From the NCBI RefSeq assembly GCF_039871975.1, contig NZ_JBDPLL010000001.1: a DNA stretch of 64,000 nucleotides; one strand, written 5' to 3'. Each line of letters opens with the position of its first letter. Position 1 is the stretch's first letter. The notes beneath the pieces are model-generated. The model searched no databases, was not told the DNA's origin, and saw nothing but the letters and a program-made list of their open reading frames with translations. This DNA is from Trichormus_B sp936914905 (GTDB lineage: Bacteria > Cyanobacteriota > Cyanobacteriia > Cyanobacteriales > Nostocaceae). A program made the position numbers and the translations under genes. This document shows, piece after piece, positions 48,991 to 57,558 of the stretch.

Positions 48991-49296
48991 ATGTGGGTTG
49001 AAAATGCTTATTATTCTAGATCGGTAATAGTTCCCACAATCTCATGGCAAAATAGTACGCCACCATCTCCTGCCAAGGAACTAAAATTTGAAACCGCTAA
49101 ACTAAATTGGCAACCCGTTGATCATCAACCTGTGCGTTCTTGGACGCTTAAACCTCAAAATAGGGATAGTTGGATAATTCAGCGGATTTTATCTGCTGCT
49201 ACTACCTCTGCTACTGTTCAGGCTGGTACTTATGCTGTGTGTGCGGTGGATAAATTAGGGAATGAGAGTGCAGGTGTGATAATTACTGTCAGTTAA
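48991..49296 (+). pseudogene. C-terminal fragment of a family 10-like glycosyl hydrolase
   Basis: The 101 codons WVENAYYSRSVIVPTISWQN, FETAKLNWQPVDHQPVRSW and SATVQAGTYAVCAVDKLGNE resemble, from memory, the C-terminal fibronectin-like end of large cyanobacterial family 10 glycosyl hydrolase-like exported proteins. The catalytic domain of over 300 residues that should precede it is missing; IS debris lies there instead. No signal peptide is present, so this piece cannot be exported. It is a truncated leftover, and tRNA-Val follows 124 bp downstream. Confidence 0.6.
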
Positions 49297-49420
49297 TTTA
49301 CGCCTTGTATTCAGCGGGCTTAGCACTACTAAACCCCTATCAACTAACGGCTGTGGTTGTATTTGTATTTTGCTCTTGCTTTTTCGAAAATGTATGTTAA
49401 GATTAATAAGGTTTGTTTAA

Positions 49421-49494
49421 GGACGGTTAGCTCAGTTGGTTAGAGTACATCGTTGACATCGATGGGGTCGTTGGTTCAAATCCAATACCGTCCA
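49421..49494 (+). tRNA. tRNA-Val (GAC)
   Basis: A complete cloverleaf can be drawn. The acceptor stem GGACGGT (49421-49427) pairs with ACCGTCC (49487-49493), with discriminator A at 49494 and no encoded CCA. The anticodon stem CATCG/CGATG encloses the loop TTGACAT, giving anticodon GAC, which reads valine GUC/GUU codons. The D arm AGCTCAGTTGGTTAGAGT and T arm GTTGGTTCAAATCCAAT contain G-U pairs but keep the fold. The gene also holds the target site of the adjacent CRISPR-associated transposon: a GTT PAM at 49439-49441 and a protospacer from 49442. Confidence 0.96.
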
Positions 49495-49497
49495 TAT

Positions 49498-49590
49498 TGT
49501 TGGACACTGACTATTTATTTATCATCTTATTTATCATCTGGGACAAATTATTATTGTTTTTATGGTAGTGACAAATTAATGTCATTTTTC
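49498..49590 (+). mobile_element. Target-proximal end of a type V-K CAST remnant
   Basis: Starting with TGT at 49498, four bases after the tRNA gene, the sequence has the make-up of a Cas12k-type transposon end. A 12-bp unit atttatcatctt is repeated at 49517-49540, followed by two TnsB-site-like motifs, tgggacaaattatta (49539-49553) and gtgacaaattaatgtca (49568-49584). Motifs of the form GTGACAAATTAnTGTC fill the ends of the Scytonema ShCAST as I remember it. The edge lies about 57 bp beyond the GTT PAM in the tRNA gene, close to the published 60-66 bp insertion distance. I do not decide between left and right end. Confidence 0.78.
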
Positions 49591-49606
49591 GATATATCGG
49601 CGCAAT

Positions 49607-49636
49607 ATGTCAACGTAGTACTCTCTTTCAACCCTC
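49607..49636 (-). ncRNA. Delocalised homing guide (partial repeat plus tRNA-Val spacer)
   Basis: On the minus strand a partial CRISPR repeat gagggttgaaag (49636-49625) is followed directly by the spacer AGAGTACTACGTTGACAT. The tRNA-Val gene has AGAGTACATCGTTGACAT at 49442-49459: 16 of 18 positions agree, the two differences being adjacent (TA against AT). The tRNA protospacer has GTT directly 5', fitting the GTN PAM of Cas12k. Beyond position 18 the match ends. Published V-K elements carry just such a separate, short self-matching guide near the transposon end for homing to tRNA genes. It is a very strong indicator of a former CAST. Confidence 0.85.
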
Positions 49637-49661
49637 TTTTATTAGATAAGAATATGATAAC

Positions 49662-49698
49662 CTTTCCACCCTCCTAGTACAGGGTAGGTTATTACCAC
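49662..49698 (-). CRISPR. Degenerate V-K-type CRISPR repeat (second)
   Basis: A 37-nt sequence on the minus strand that starts GTGGTAATAACC and ends GGAGGGTGGAAAG. It agrees with the repeat at 50021-50057 at 25 of 37 positions, without gaps, and several differences keep the central stem paired. Downstream lie 25 nt and then the partial repeat of the homing guide. Confidence 0.6.
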
Positions 49699-49828
49699 AT
49701 TTCATCTTCGCTAAACACCGTCCCTTGAGGGGGAGACAAGCAAGGTGAAACCATCACAGGACAAAGGTTTTACGTGATAGACCCCTTGAGAAAATTGATA
49801 AAAGAACGGTGCTTATTGACAATTAACT

Positions 49829-49942
49829 ATGCAGCTATCAGGCGCCTATATCGGTATAAACCCTGAAGATACGAAGAGAATGGTCTTGTTAATGGAACAA
49901 CTCATCAGTTTTATTCGCAATAAGTGGACATTTTATCAGTAG
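49829..49942 (+). CDS. Possible 37-residue frame within the CAST remnant
   Basis: The frame MQLSGAYIGINPEDTKRMVL continues to QLISFIRNKWTFYQ and a TAG. The composition is protein-like, soluble and helical at the C-terminal part. I do not recognise it; it could be a leftover of a cargo or regulatory gene. It lies between the two CRISPR repeats, on the opposite strand to the guide RNAs. No clear ribosome-binding site is visible. Confidence 0.25.
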   Translation: MQLSGAYIGINPEDTKRMVLLMEQLISFIRNKWTFYQ

Positions 49943-50020
49943 CTTCTAAAGGGTATAACCCTTATACGGAAAGCTTTTAGGTTCTTTGTCACCCCCTCAA
50001 CAGCGTCCCTTAATCGGTGT

Positions 50021-50057
50021 CTTTCAACCCACCTGCTACTAGGAGGGTTGTTGTAAC
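50021..50057 (-). CRISPR. V-K-type CRISPR repeat (best preserved)
   Basis: A 37-nt sequence on the minus strand starts GTTACAACAACCCTCC and ends AGGTGGGTTGAAAG, with an internal inverted pair around AGTAGC. It has the length and the GTTTCAAC...GGTGGGTTGAAAG form of Cas12k-associated repeats. A unique 3' flank (ACACCGATTAAGGGACGC) would be its spacer. I find no further full repeat at the expected distance, so the array is reduced to one unit plus the degenerate one at 49662. Confidence 0.75.
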
Positions 50058-50249
50058 CTACCCAGATTTAAAGTATTGTGGGGCAACGTTTCTAGATATC
50101 GTTAGCTCGGATGTCTCCCAATTTTCTATTTGAGCCTCATTTAAAAAATCATATCTGGTTTAAAAATGATGAGATTTAGACAGGGTAAGCATTTTGGCCA
50201 TGGTGCGGATCTCTTGGAAGTTTTGCCTTAATTTTAGTCTTTCAAATGA

Positions 50250-50443
50250 AGAATTGAGGAGGGTTCCCCCTTGATCGGAGGTGATTCGGTAGCCACTACA
50301 GCTATACATCCGGGCCCTTATTGCTGGGAGCACACCTATCCTGTCCGAAGACAGCAGCATCAGGGTGAGCAGCTACCAGGGTCAGAAAGCAAGACTATAT
50401 TGCTGTCAAACTAACCCTCATTTAACACATATCAGAATTATTC
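50250..50443 (-). ncRNA. Cas12k tracrRNA, 3' part (split gene)
   Basis: Read on the minus strand from 50443 this gives TTAAATGAGGGTTAGTTTGA, then CTTGCTTTCTGACCCTGGTA, GCTGCTCACCCTGATGCTGC, CAGGATAGGTGTGCTCCCAG, CAATAAGGGC, TGTAGTGGCTAC and GATCAAGGGGGAACCCTCC. The order and wording match the ShCAST tracrRNA as I remember it over well over 150 nt, including the 3' anti-repeat AACCCTCC that pairs with the CRISPR repeat. An IS4-like element at 50444-51261 separates this part from its 5' end. The open frame that can be drawn through 50160-50360 is not a protein gene. Confidence 0.9.
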
Positions 50444-51261
50444 GTGACAAGTTAAGGAAAACAAGAAATTGTCAAGGGTGGTATTTGGATAGGTTAAAAA
50501 TCGTGAGAAACTCAGTGTAGACAAGTAATTGAGCGATTGAGATAAGTAATGATAAGTAGCTGAAAAACTAATCCAGACCACGGCAACAAGAAACAGAGAC
50601 CAATGCTGGAAGATAAAGTAATAGCCGAGCAATTAGAAAGATGACTGACACCAGCTATTACAAGTCAAGGAAATTACTACCGAAAACTAGGACTCAGAGA
50701 ACGGATACTGAATTTACCGTTGATAATCGCTGCGGTGTTAACCTTACTGTGGCGAGATATAGCAGGAGTCAGAGAACTGACAAGAATGTTAGCTAGAGAT
50801 GGTTTTCTGTGGTGTAATCCCACAAAAGTTAGTCAAGGCGAATTGAAGATGCTTTTAATACAGTTAAAAGACTCTTGGGTTTAAGTTATTTATGGACAGG
50901 TTCAATCAATGGAATTAAATTACAAATTTGGGCAACGTGGTTATTTTATGGTGTTTTGGTAGATCTAGGTGATGCTGTAGCAGATGAATTTTCTCTGCCT
51001 TTTGATGAGATTTTATTAGAAATGATTTATCGTGGTCTTTATCATTCTACTATGGCTCATCAAAAAGGTAAGGCAACAGATCCTGTTAAATATTTTGCTG
51101 ACCCTCTAAATCGAGATTTAGGTATTATCAAACAGAAGCGAAAACCAAATGTTAAGTTAATTGTCGCTCCTTTTCCTGATCTTCAACGTGGGACTGACCA
51201 GTTTTTTTCAAAAATTCTCTTAAAGCCTCGTAACAAAAGACTTTCAGCCTTAACTTGACAC
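50444..51261 (+). mobile_element. Internally deleted IS4-like element inserted in the tracrRNA
   Basis: Ends gtgacaagttaagg (50444-50457) and ccttaacttgacac (51248-51261) are inverted repeats matching at 13 of 14 positions. Inside, a plus-strand transposase starts at 50603 (MLEDKVIAEQLER, stop, LTPAITSQGNYYRK). Its N-terminal part, RERILNLPLIIAAVLTLLWR, jumps after NPTKVSQ directly to the C-terminal part, AFNTVKRLLGLSYLWTGSIN, which runs to 51258. The central catalytic part is therefore deleted, and a stop and a frame change are present. The element is immobile by itself. It splits the Cas12k tracrRNA gene into two pieces. Confidence 0.85.
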
Positions 51262-51320
51262 AAATTTTTAGAGGCTGCAACCAACATGAACAGCGGCGCT
51301 ATTAAATCTATTTAAGTGTC
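51262..51320 (-). ncRNA. Cas12k tracrRNA, 5' part (split gene)
   Basis: The minus strand reads TTTAATAGCGCCGCTGTTCA, then GTTGGTTGCAGCCTCTAAAAA, matching in order the 5' start of the ShCAST tracrRNA (AATAGCGCCGC, then TTGCAGCCTCTGAATTTTG) as I remember it. It lies just downstream of the Cas12k C-terminal remnant, the normal position. The continuation is on the other side of the IS4-like element, at 50443 and below. The break point follows the CCTCTAAAAATTT sequence. Placed together the two parts give one nearly complete tracrRNA. Confidence 0.85.
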
Positions 51321-51342
51321 AAGGTTAGGATATTTGTCAACT

Positions 51343-51635
51343 TTACTTGGCTAGGCGGAGATGATAAGTAGAGATGGGTAATTCTTTCGCCTTGTCTTGG
51401 GGACTACCGCGAACAGGTTGTTGTCCTTGTTCAATGACAATTCCTATTTGAGCAGCTTTACTTGGAATACTCTGAGTTAATCTGCCATAACTCCATTGAT
51501 GGACGTTCGATACTGTTTGGCGTATTTTTGCTGAATTTCTACAGAGCCTGGATATTTTGCTATAGCTTGAGTTTTGCTCTGGATATTCTCCCGCATATCG
51601 CCTAACTTGGGTAACACAATGCTTCCAGCTTTTGC
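51343..51635 (-). pseudogene. cas12k: Cas12k, C-terminal remnant
   Basis: Cas12k is the nuclease-dead guide-binding effector of type V-K CRISPR-associated transposons. The minus strand reads KAGSIVLPKLGDMRENIQSK, then QAIAKYPGSVEIQQKYAKQY, a short frameshift near 51508 (about 4 bp lost) and then VHQWSYGRLTQSIPSKAAQI, GIVIEQGQQPVRGSPQDKAK and ELPISTYHLRLAK with a natural stop at 51343. These line up with the C-terminal 110 residues of Scytonema Cas12k by memory (GSIVLPKLGDMRE, RWSYGRLIQSIQSKAAQ, RGSPHDKAKEL). Upstream of about 51640 the similarity ends, so more than 80% of the gene is gone. Confidence 0.92.
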
Positions 51636-51639
51636 ATTT

Positions 51640-51921
51640 TTTAGCACATCCTAAGGGAGAGAAATTTCTGTAACTATTCCTCTTTTTAGCCAATTTTTAA
51701 GGAATGTTACTAAATTTTCCAGTGATGGAAAATGATCGCGGTGTTCGTGTCTAATATATATTCTGCTGATATTAGTTTATTTTTTATTTTCAAATAAATT
51801 TAGCAATAAAGGTATTTTATGCAAGTTAATTACAACGGTTGAACTGCTATGAAGATGGATAATTATGCTATCAGCATTACCAACGGGTAAAAAACAAATT
51901 CATAGGTCATAAAATTTACTT
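51640..51921. other. Spacer right of the cas12k remnant
   Basis: About 280 bp with no clear gene. The start (51640-51700) still gives a few residues in the cas12k frame (NWLKRGIVTEISLP then a stop) which I cannot align. The rest is AT-rich. No transposon-end motif is visible. Confidence 0.35.
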
Positions 51922-54660
51922 TTACTCCTCTATCCCTAATTCTTCTCTTAGCTCATCGTCAGTTAGATAGGGACGAGGAGTATGGTGAAATTGTCTGCTA
52001 GCCCAAGGACGTTGGGCAAGTTCTTGAAATGTTTCCACGTCCTGACTTAATTAAGTGTTAAAAGCTGTAACATCAAGCCACCAACCAGGTATTCTTGTAA
52101 AATTAGTAGCCAGTCTTCTTGGTGATCATCTAGGAACCTACTTAAATATCAGTGAATTTATTTATTATCTTGAGATACTTGTAAAACTTGACTACGCACT
52201 GTAAATGTAGGCTTTGTTTGTTCTGATTTCCATAATTCTTATTCTGGAGGTTCTCCAGTCCGTTTAATTTCTATACAATAAGGATTTCCATAAGATTCTT
52301 CTACAATTTCATCTAATTGAATTCGTAGGTTATCTAGTTGAGGGATGCGAAGATGTTGCTGATCCCGTTCAATAATTTGACGAACAATTCAAATTATTCG
52401 CCGATCTATTTTCTGAGGTAACAGAAGTTTACATAACTCATTACTTATTATTTCACGTGTTTCGCCTCCAATTAGAGATAGTGCATTTACTATGCTATAT
52501 CTTAGGATACGCAACAACCATAATCTTTGCTCTTCATAACTTAATGTCTCCCATTCTTCTAAGAATTCTCTATTTCCAAATGCTTCCGTAGGTTTTTCTG
52601 CCTCTTGAGCAAGAAGAACACAAAATATATTATTATCAGGACCAAGACCTATAGTATCTAATTGAGCCGCAAGGGTATACAAAGATCCTCTATTCACTTT
52701 ACGGCGTACAAGAATTTATGCTATATCGAATAAACGCGAATTATTTAAAACTGCTGTATGAAGAAATTCTTTACCGTATCTTATCCAGCATTCCTCTTCT
52801 CTAACTCTCTCTGCATCTGCCCAAAGCCGATTTGTATCCCGCCACTTCATACGCCAATTTAGCTTACATTCACTATTCAGTGGGCATTGACTAACTGGTT
52901 TATAGATTTTGCTAGGAGTTACTCCATTAAAAACAAAGAAAAGATTTCCTAAGGGTATTGTAGGAATCTGAATAGCAATAGGTGGTGTAGTAAAAAATTC
53001 CCAACTATCCGATTTTAATCGTGTAATCCATTGAGTACCAAGAAAACCATAATTACGAATATTAGATACAGTATGCTTTGCTCTATAAAATACTAGTTTT
53101 GCCTCACTAGGAATTACTATTGTTCGTGTACTTCCCTACCATAATATGACACATACAGCCTGTTTTGCATCAATTATAATTGCTTTCTATGGACACTACC
53201 AAACTGCGAAAATCGGGAATTTATAGTTAATAAATTACGTGCGTTTGGGATGCCATGAGTCGTATTAGTCGAAAAATATTGAGGTAAAATAAAAGCTCAC
53301 TGAGAATCTTTTTCTAACTAATGCAAAGCTCTCTCTATAAATCTTGCTGCGTCTTGAGTATTACCATCTTATACAACAAAAGGAGAATTTGCAACAATCA
53401 CACGCGGCTTAATCCTCATATTTTCTTTGTTTAAATCATTAAAGTTTTCACGAGTAAAGTGATTAGTAAAAGGAAATGTAATATTTTGAGCTAATAATTC
53501 TCTAGCAAGAGAATATCACAATTCTGTTACTAGATATGCATATTGATCTAAATCATTACCAACTACATTATTGGCAAGATAAGATTTTCCTCCTTCTAAA
53601 TTTTCAGGAATATCAGACAGTCCTACAAGACGGGATGTAGCAGCTAATAATAAACTTCCAGAACCAGCAGCAGGATCAACAATCATTCTTTCTTATGGAG
53701 GGACCCTTTCTAAGGGTAATAATTCCAGCATCCTTTTAGGGATAATAATTGGAGTATAGTGTCGCTATAAATCAGTCCATTTTTCACCTTCAATATAGCA
53801 GGGTAACTCTTTGATAGCTCCTTCATACAGCAGTCCCACATCTTGATAATCTACTAATGCACAACTGACTCGACTAGCTAAATTAACTGCTAACCGGTTT
53901 AATATTCTGTTGCTAAGATGAGGTATTGATTCCTTAGGAGCCTTATTAAAAAAACTATTAGCATGACGTACTGTCTGATCAAGTAAAAAGCGAGGGTCAT
54001 CAATGGAAATGCGTAAATCAGAACCAAAAAGCCCTTGTCTTCTAAAACTATTGCTGCTAAAAATGCGATCGGTACACGAATTCCATGACCTGCTATCTCA
54101 TTCCGATAAGAGATTATATTTTTTGTTTGTTTATTAATACCAATTTTATTAAATACTTCTTTAATAGCATTTTGAAATGCTTGATCTAGCTCGGCTCTCT
54201 ATCACAGTAGAAAAGAAAAACTACGCTCAGAAACTGATTCCTCTACATCTACTAGTGTTAGTTGACGAGTACGGAACTCTGCCAGTACTTTTCGTTTGAA
54301 GGAGTGGCTATCTGATCTAGTTAATTCTAAATATGAAGAGTCACGATTTACAATCCGTTGTTCTAACTTGCCCAAAGGAGTCTAATGAAGTATATACCTT
54401 TCATCTGAGACTAATAATCCTGCACGAATAGGCCAATAACGTAACCTCTGTTTCCATGTGTCTATATCTGATTCCTAAATAGATTGAAGCATGAAGGATA
54501 AATTATTAGAATTAGGGCGAAGACCGTAATCTGTCCACAGAGCATCTACCCGTATAGGTCCTTGCTCACCATTGGCTGCCATACGGGCATAACGGTGTGG
54601 TTCTATTTGCCACACTCGACGCACTATTTCAATTGCATCATCTAATACCTATCTAGCCAT
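51922..54660 (-). pseudogene. N-6 adenine DNA methylase (restriction-modification type), broken
   Basis: Starts at ATG 54660 (MAR, stop, VLDDAIEIVRRVWQIEPHRY) and runs about 900 codons to LTDDELREELGIEE at 51922. The methylase core is recognisable: motif I IVDPAAGSGSLLLAATSRLV near 53680, NDLDQYAYL near 53560 and motif IV as VIVANSPFVV near 53390 (NPPF in active enzymes; here NSPF). Stops interrupt almost every 50-100 codons. The longest open piece is 52389-52697 (NRGSLYTLAAQLDTIGLGPD). This would have been a modification or combined restriction-modification protein. It lies directly beside the Cas12k remnant, so it may be former transposon cargo. Confidence 0.72.
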
Positions 54661-54944
54661 CTCAAAGTTAACTTTACTAAGTTAACTTTACTAAGTTAAA
54701 AAATTGTTTGGTTGTTATGCCCCTATTCGGCTTGCAAAGGCATAAAACCTTTCATTACTATCGTCGAATTTCTTAAAAAAAGTGATCGCCCTATTCAAAT
54801 TAGTTAGGGTTTTAATATTCTACTTTTCCATGCCATTAAAAGGTATTAAAAAAGAAGGTTTTTTGCGCTCTTTGTAATAATAGGCTTCTGATATACAACA
54901 ATTTCCACAAATGGTATTCGGCATCTATGACAAGATCCATCCTC
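54661..54944. other. Spacer with short tandem repeat
   Basis: About 280 bp without a gene. The unit gttaactttacta is repeated in tandem at about 54666-54698, just upstream of the methylase start. I looked for a second CAST end (GACAAATTA-type motifs) and found none. Confidence 0.4.
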
Positions 54945-56122
54945 CTATAAAGCTGGTATTTTAAACCTAGCTCCACAATTTGGACACTTGAAGAGCAAGC
55001 GTAAATTATAGCGATCACATCCCCACCTTTCCTTAAACTGCCACTTAATCTGGTGACTTTGTATATTTTTGTACACAGGCAACTTCAAACTGTATTGAAT
55101 TCCATAATTGCCATTAGCGCGATAAGCTGTATCAGGATAACCCACTAACATAGATGCACTTTGAATTTGACCAGTTCCCAAAGTACCACTATCCAGTGTG
55201 CTTAAAGCATAAGAAAAAGCTTAACCAGGTTGGGGAATAGTTAAATAATTAGTTTTAGGATTATCTACCAAGAGCGATCACCACACCGAACCACTCGCTA
55301 CACCTGCCACTCTTCCATAAATTGTCAGTTTACCAGTCTCCTCTAAAGGAGTGCGAACTTTATCTCTAGGTGTGGATAATTCACCATTATTCAGTAGATT
55401 TTACCATTCTCCTAAAGTTGGCGCACCTTCACTACCATCTTTATTAGTTGGTGCAAACATAGCCAGACTAGCAGCATACACAGTACCATTACTCCGCAGA
55501 CGCATAAATTAAGAACGGCCATTTATACGGCCATTTATATGGTGGTGTGAATCCTTGCACCGGAATAGGTAGATTTAATAACATCTGACTTTCCCCAGGA
55601 GGAATGACAATTTGAGCAGGGAAAATTCCTTGTCGTCTTCCCCACACCATATCAGACATCACACGACTACCCGGTCCGGCAAACACCGTACCTGTATTAT
55701 TAGGGATAGATACAAGCATCTAACTTACATAAATGGGCATCCGGTTGACTTAAATAACTTGCCCCCTGCAATATATTCACCCTTACTGGCTGAGTTCCAG
55801 GCTTATGCAAAATGATGCCTAAATAGAAAGAACGCAAATTTTCTGATGGTTCTGCTTTAGCAACATGATGAGCAAAAATATCAAAGCGTCCCTGAAAAAG
55901 AAAATTTAAATGTGCAGTTGGTAATTTTTTACCTTTCGGGGGAAAGGTAGAAAGTAATATACCTTATTTTAATACGAATTCTGGGCTATTACTATTAAAA
56001 ACTGGCACAGTATCTAACTGTCCTGATAACGCTCGAACTTCTTGTGGTTGTACCACTTCTTCAGGTAGTGGTGAGGACTTATTTGCTTGACCGAGAGTCA
56101 AACCAAGTAATAGTGGCAACAT
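54945..56122 (-). pseudogene. DUF3370 exported protein, broken and fused to a zinc-ribbon fragment
   Basis: Starts MLPLLLGLTLGQANKSSPLP at 56122; the hydrophobic start suggests the remains of a signal peptide. Conserved parts follow in order: VVQPQEVRALSGQLDTVPVF, FQGRFDIFAHHVAKAEPSEN, NNTGTVFAGPGSRVMSDMVW and GTGQIQSASMLVGYPDTAYR. There are stops (for example in EFVLK, stop, GILLSTF) and a 12-bp tandem duplication (acggccatttat, near 55514) that gives PYKWPYKWP. After LPVYKNIQS the DUF3370 sequence is replaced by WGCDRYNLRLLFKCPNCGARFK, the zinc-ribbon start of another protein, which then meets a stop. A deletion has fused two genes. Confidence 0.8.
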
Positions 56123-56226
56123 AACCAATTAAAAATTAAAAATGAGAACCCGCTTAAATTGGTCAGGACCTAAGGCATTATACATCAGAAAAATTTTGCA
56201 TGAGTGTTTTCTATTTCCTACCTTCA

Positions 56227-56779
56227 TTAAGTAATTACCAGGTTATTAATAATTAAAACAAAATCAGCCATAATGCTCATCAAATTTTCTTGATTCAAAG
56301 TCGCGACGTGAACAAAAATCCAAGGAATAGGTAGTTGTGATTGGTACAAGTAGTCCAATACTGAATAATAAAGACCTTCACATACGAATCCACCACAGTC
56401 GTACCTAATCTCAACTGCTGCTGTTTCCGCGACTAATTGTTCAACATCAATAGTAGTTTGCAAAGTATTTTCTGCACAATCTATAAATGTAAGATCAGTA
56501 GTATGTACAAATATGATACTTGCATGTACTTCTACACCTAAATTTATCGGACTGGCCACCATGCCACAACAAATAACATAATCAGGTTCTCGCGTCATTG
56601 TTAAAATCAATGACGCGAGAACCTGCAAGGTCAACATCTACAGGTAGTCGCCGCAAAAAAATAAAATCATCACAGACACAAGCCATTTTGGCTAGTTCAA
56701 GTAACAAATCATCGGAAGAATTTGACTGTTGATCACTGAGCCAAGTGTCAAAAGAAGTTAATAATATTTTTTTCTGCAT
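56227..56779 (-). pseudogene. Peptidase C15 (pyroglutamyl-peptidase-like), frameshifted
   Basis: Starts at ATG 56779 (MQKKILLTSFDTWLSDQQSN). The N-terminal piece is open to about 56582 (LPVDVDLAGSRVIDFNN) and the rest lies in another frame from about 56600 (REPDYVICCGMVASPINLGV to DFVLIINNLVIT at 56227). The two frames overlap, with a shift of one base near 56600. The family removes N-terminal pyroglutamate; the CGG-FVCEGLYYSVLDY region holds the nucleophile region in cyanobacterial members. Only one lesion is clear, so this is a young pseudogene, or possibly an assembly error. It is divergent from hisH, 64 bp away. Confidence 0.75.
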
Positions 56780-56843
56780 AACAAATATTATTTAGAATTA
56801 GAATATAAATACCTTCCCTAATAAAATTACAAGGAGCAGGTAA

Positions 56844-57479
56844 ATGCCAGTGATTGCGGTCGTAGATTACGAAATGGGAAATTTGCACTCAGTCTGCAAA
56901 GGCTTAGAAAAAGCTGGAGCAACTCCTAAAGTAACTTATTCTGCTACAGAATTAGAACAGGCAGATGCTATAGTTTTGCCTGGAGTTGGAGCATTTGATC
57001 CAGCAGTGCAACACCTGAGAGCGCGTGGTTTAGAACAACCTATTAAAGATGCGATTGCATCTGGTAAACCATTCTTAGGTATTTGTCTAGGACTGCAAAT
57101 TTTGTTTGAATCTAGTGCCGAAGGTACTCAACCAGGACTAGGAATTGTGCACGGAAAAGTTCGCCGATTTCGTCCAGAAGGGAGTATTGCTATTCCCCAT
57201 ATGGGTTGGAATCAACTACAACTCACTCAGTCAAAAAGCATTTTGTGGGAACATTTACCCGCTCAACCTTGGGTTTATTTTGTGCATTCCTACTATGTTG
57301 ACCCAACTGAACCACACATTCGAGCAGCAACAGTTACTCATGGTAGTCAAACTGTGACAGCTGCGATCACTCATGAAAATCTCATGGCAGTCCAATTTCA
57401 CCCCGAAAAATCCTCTAATATAGGTTTGCAAGTTTTATCTAATTTTGTGGCTCAAGTCCGCGAAAAAATTCCTGCTTAA
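56844..57479 (+). CDS. hisH: Imidazole glycerol phosphate synthase, glutaminase subunit
   Basis: Histidine biosynthesis: releases ammonia from glutamine and passes it to HisF. The 211-residue class I glutamine amidotransferase has the nucleophile motif FLGICLGLQILFESS near residue 74 and the His-Glu pair in AVQFHPEKSSNIGLQ near residue 181. The start ATG is preceded by a good ribosome-binding sequence (aaggagcagg). Length is normal. HisF is not in this window, as is usual in cyanobacteria. The rsmD gene follows 79 bp downstream on the same strand. Confidence 0.96.
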   Translation: MPVIAVVDYEMGNLHSVCKGLEKAGATPKVTYSATELEQADAIVLPGVGAFDPAVQHLRARGLEQPIKDAIASGKPFLGICLGLQILFESSAEGTQPGLGIVHGKVRRFRPEGSIAIPHMGWNQLQLTQSKSILWEHLPAQPWVYFVHSYYVDPTEPHIRAATVTHGSQTVTAAITHENLMAVQFHPEKSSNIGLQVLSNFVAQVREKIPA

Positions 57480-57558
57480 TAAAAGTTTGCACTATTATCT
57501 GTTCTCCATTGTTTAAAACTAAAAACCAATGACTAAATGACTAACTAACCAATAAATC

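Noticed and set aside
50160..50360. Minus-strand open frame of 66 codons
   Set aside because: It lies inside the tracrRNA-like sequence; the conserved RNA explains the region better than a protein.
50438..50632. Minus-strand 64-codon frame
   Set aside because: It is antisense to the start of the IS4-like transposase and has no family resemblance.
53000..54960. Search for tnsB, tnsC, tniQ or a second CAST end
   Set aside because: No transposase, AAA or TniQ-like sequence and no GACAAATTA-type motif cluster could be recognised on either strand.
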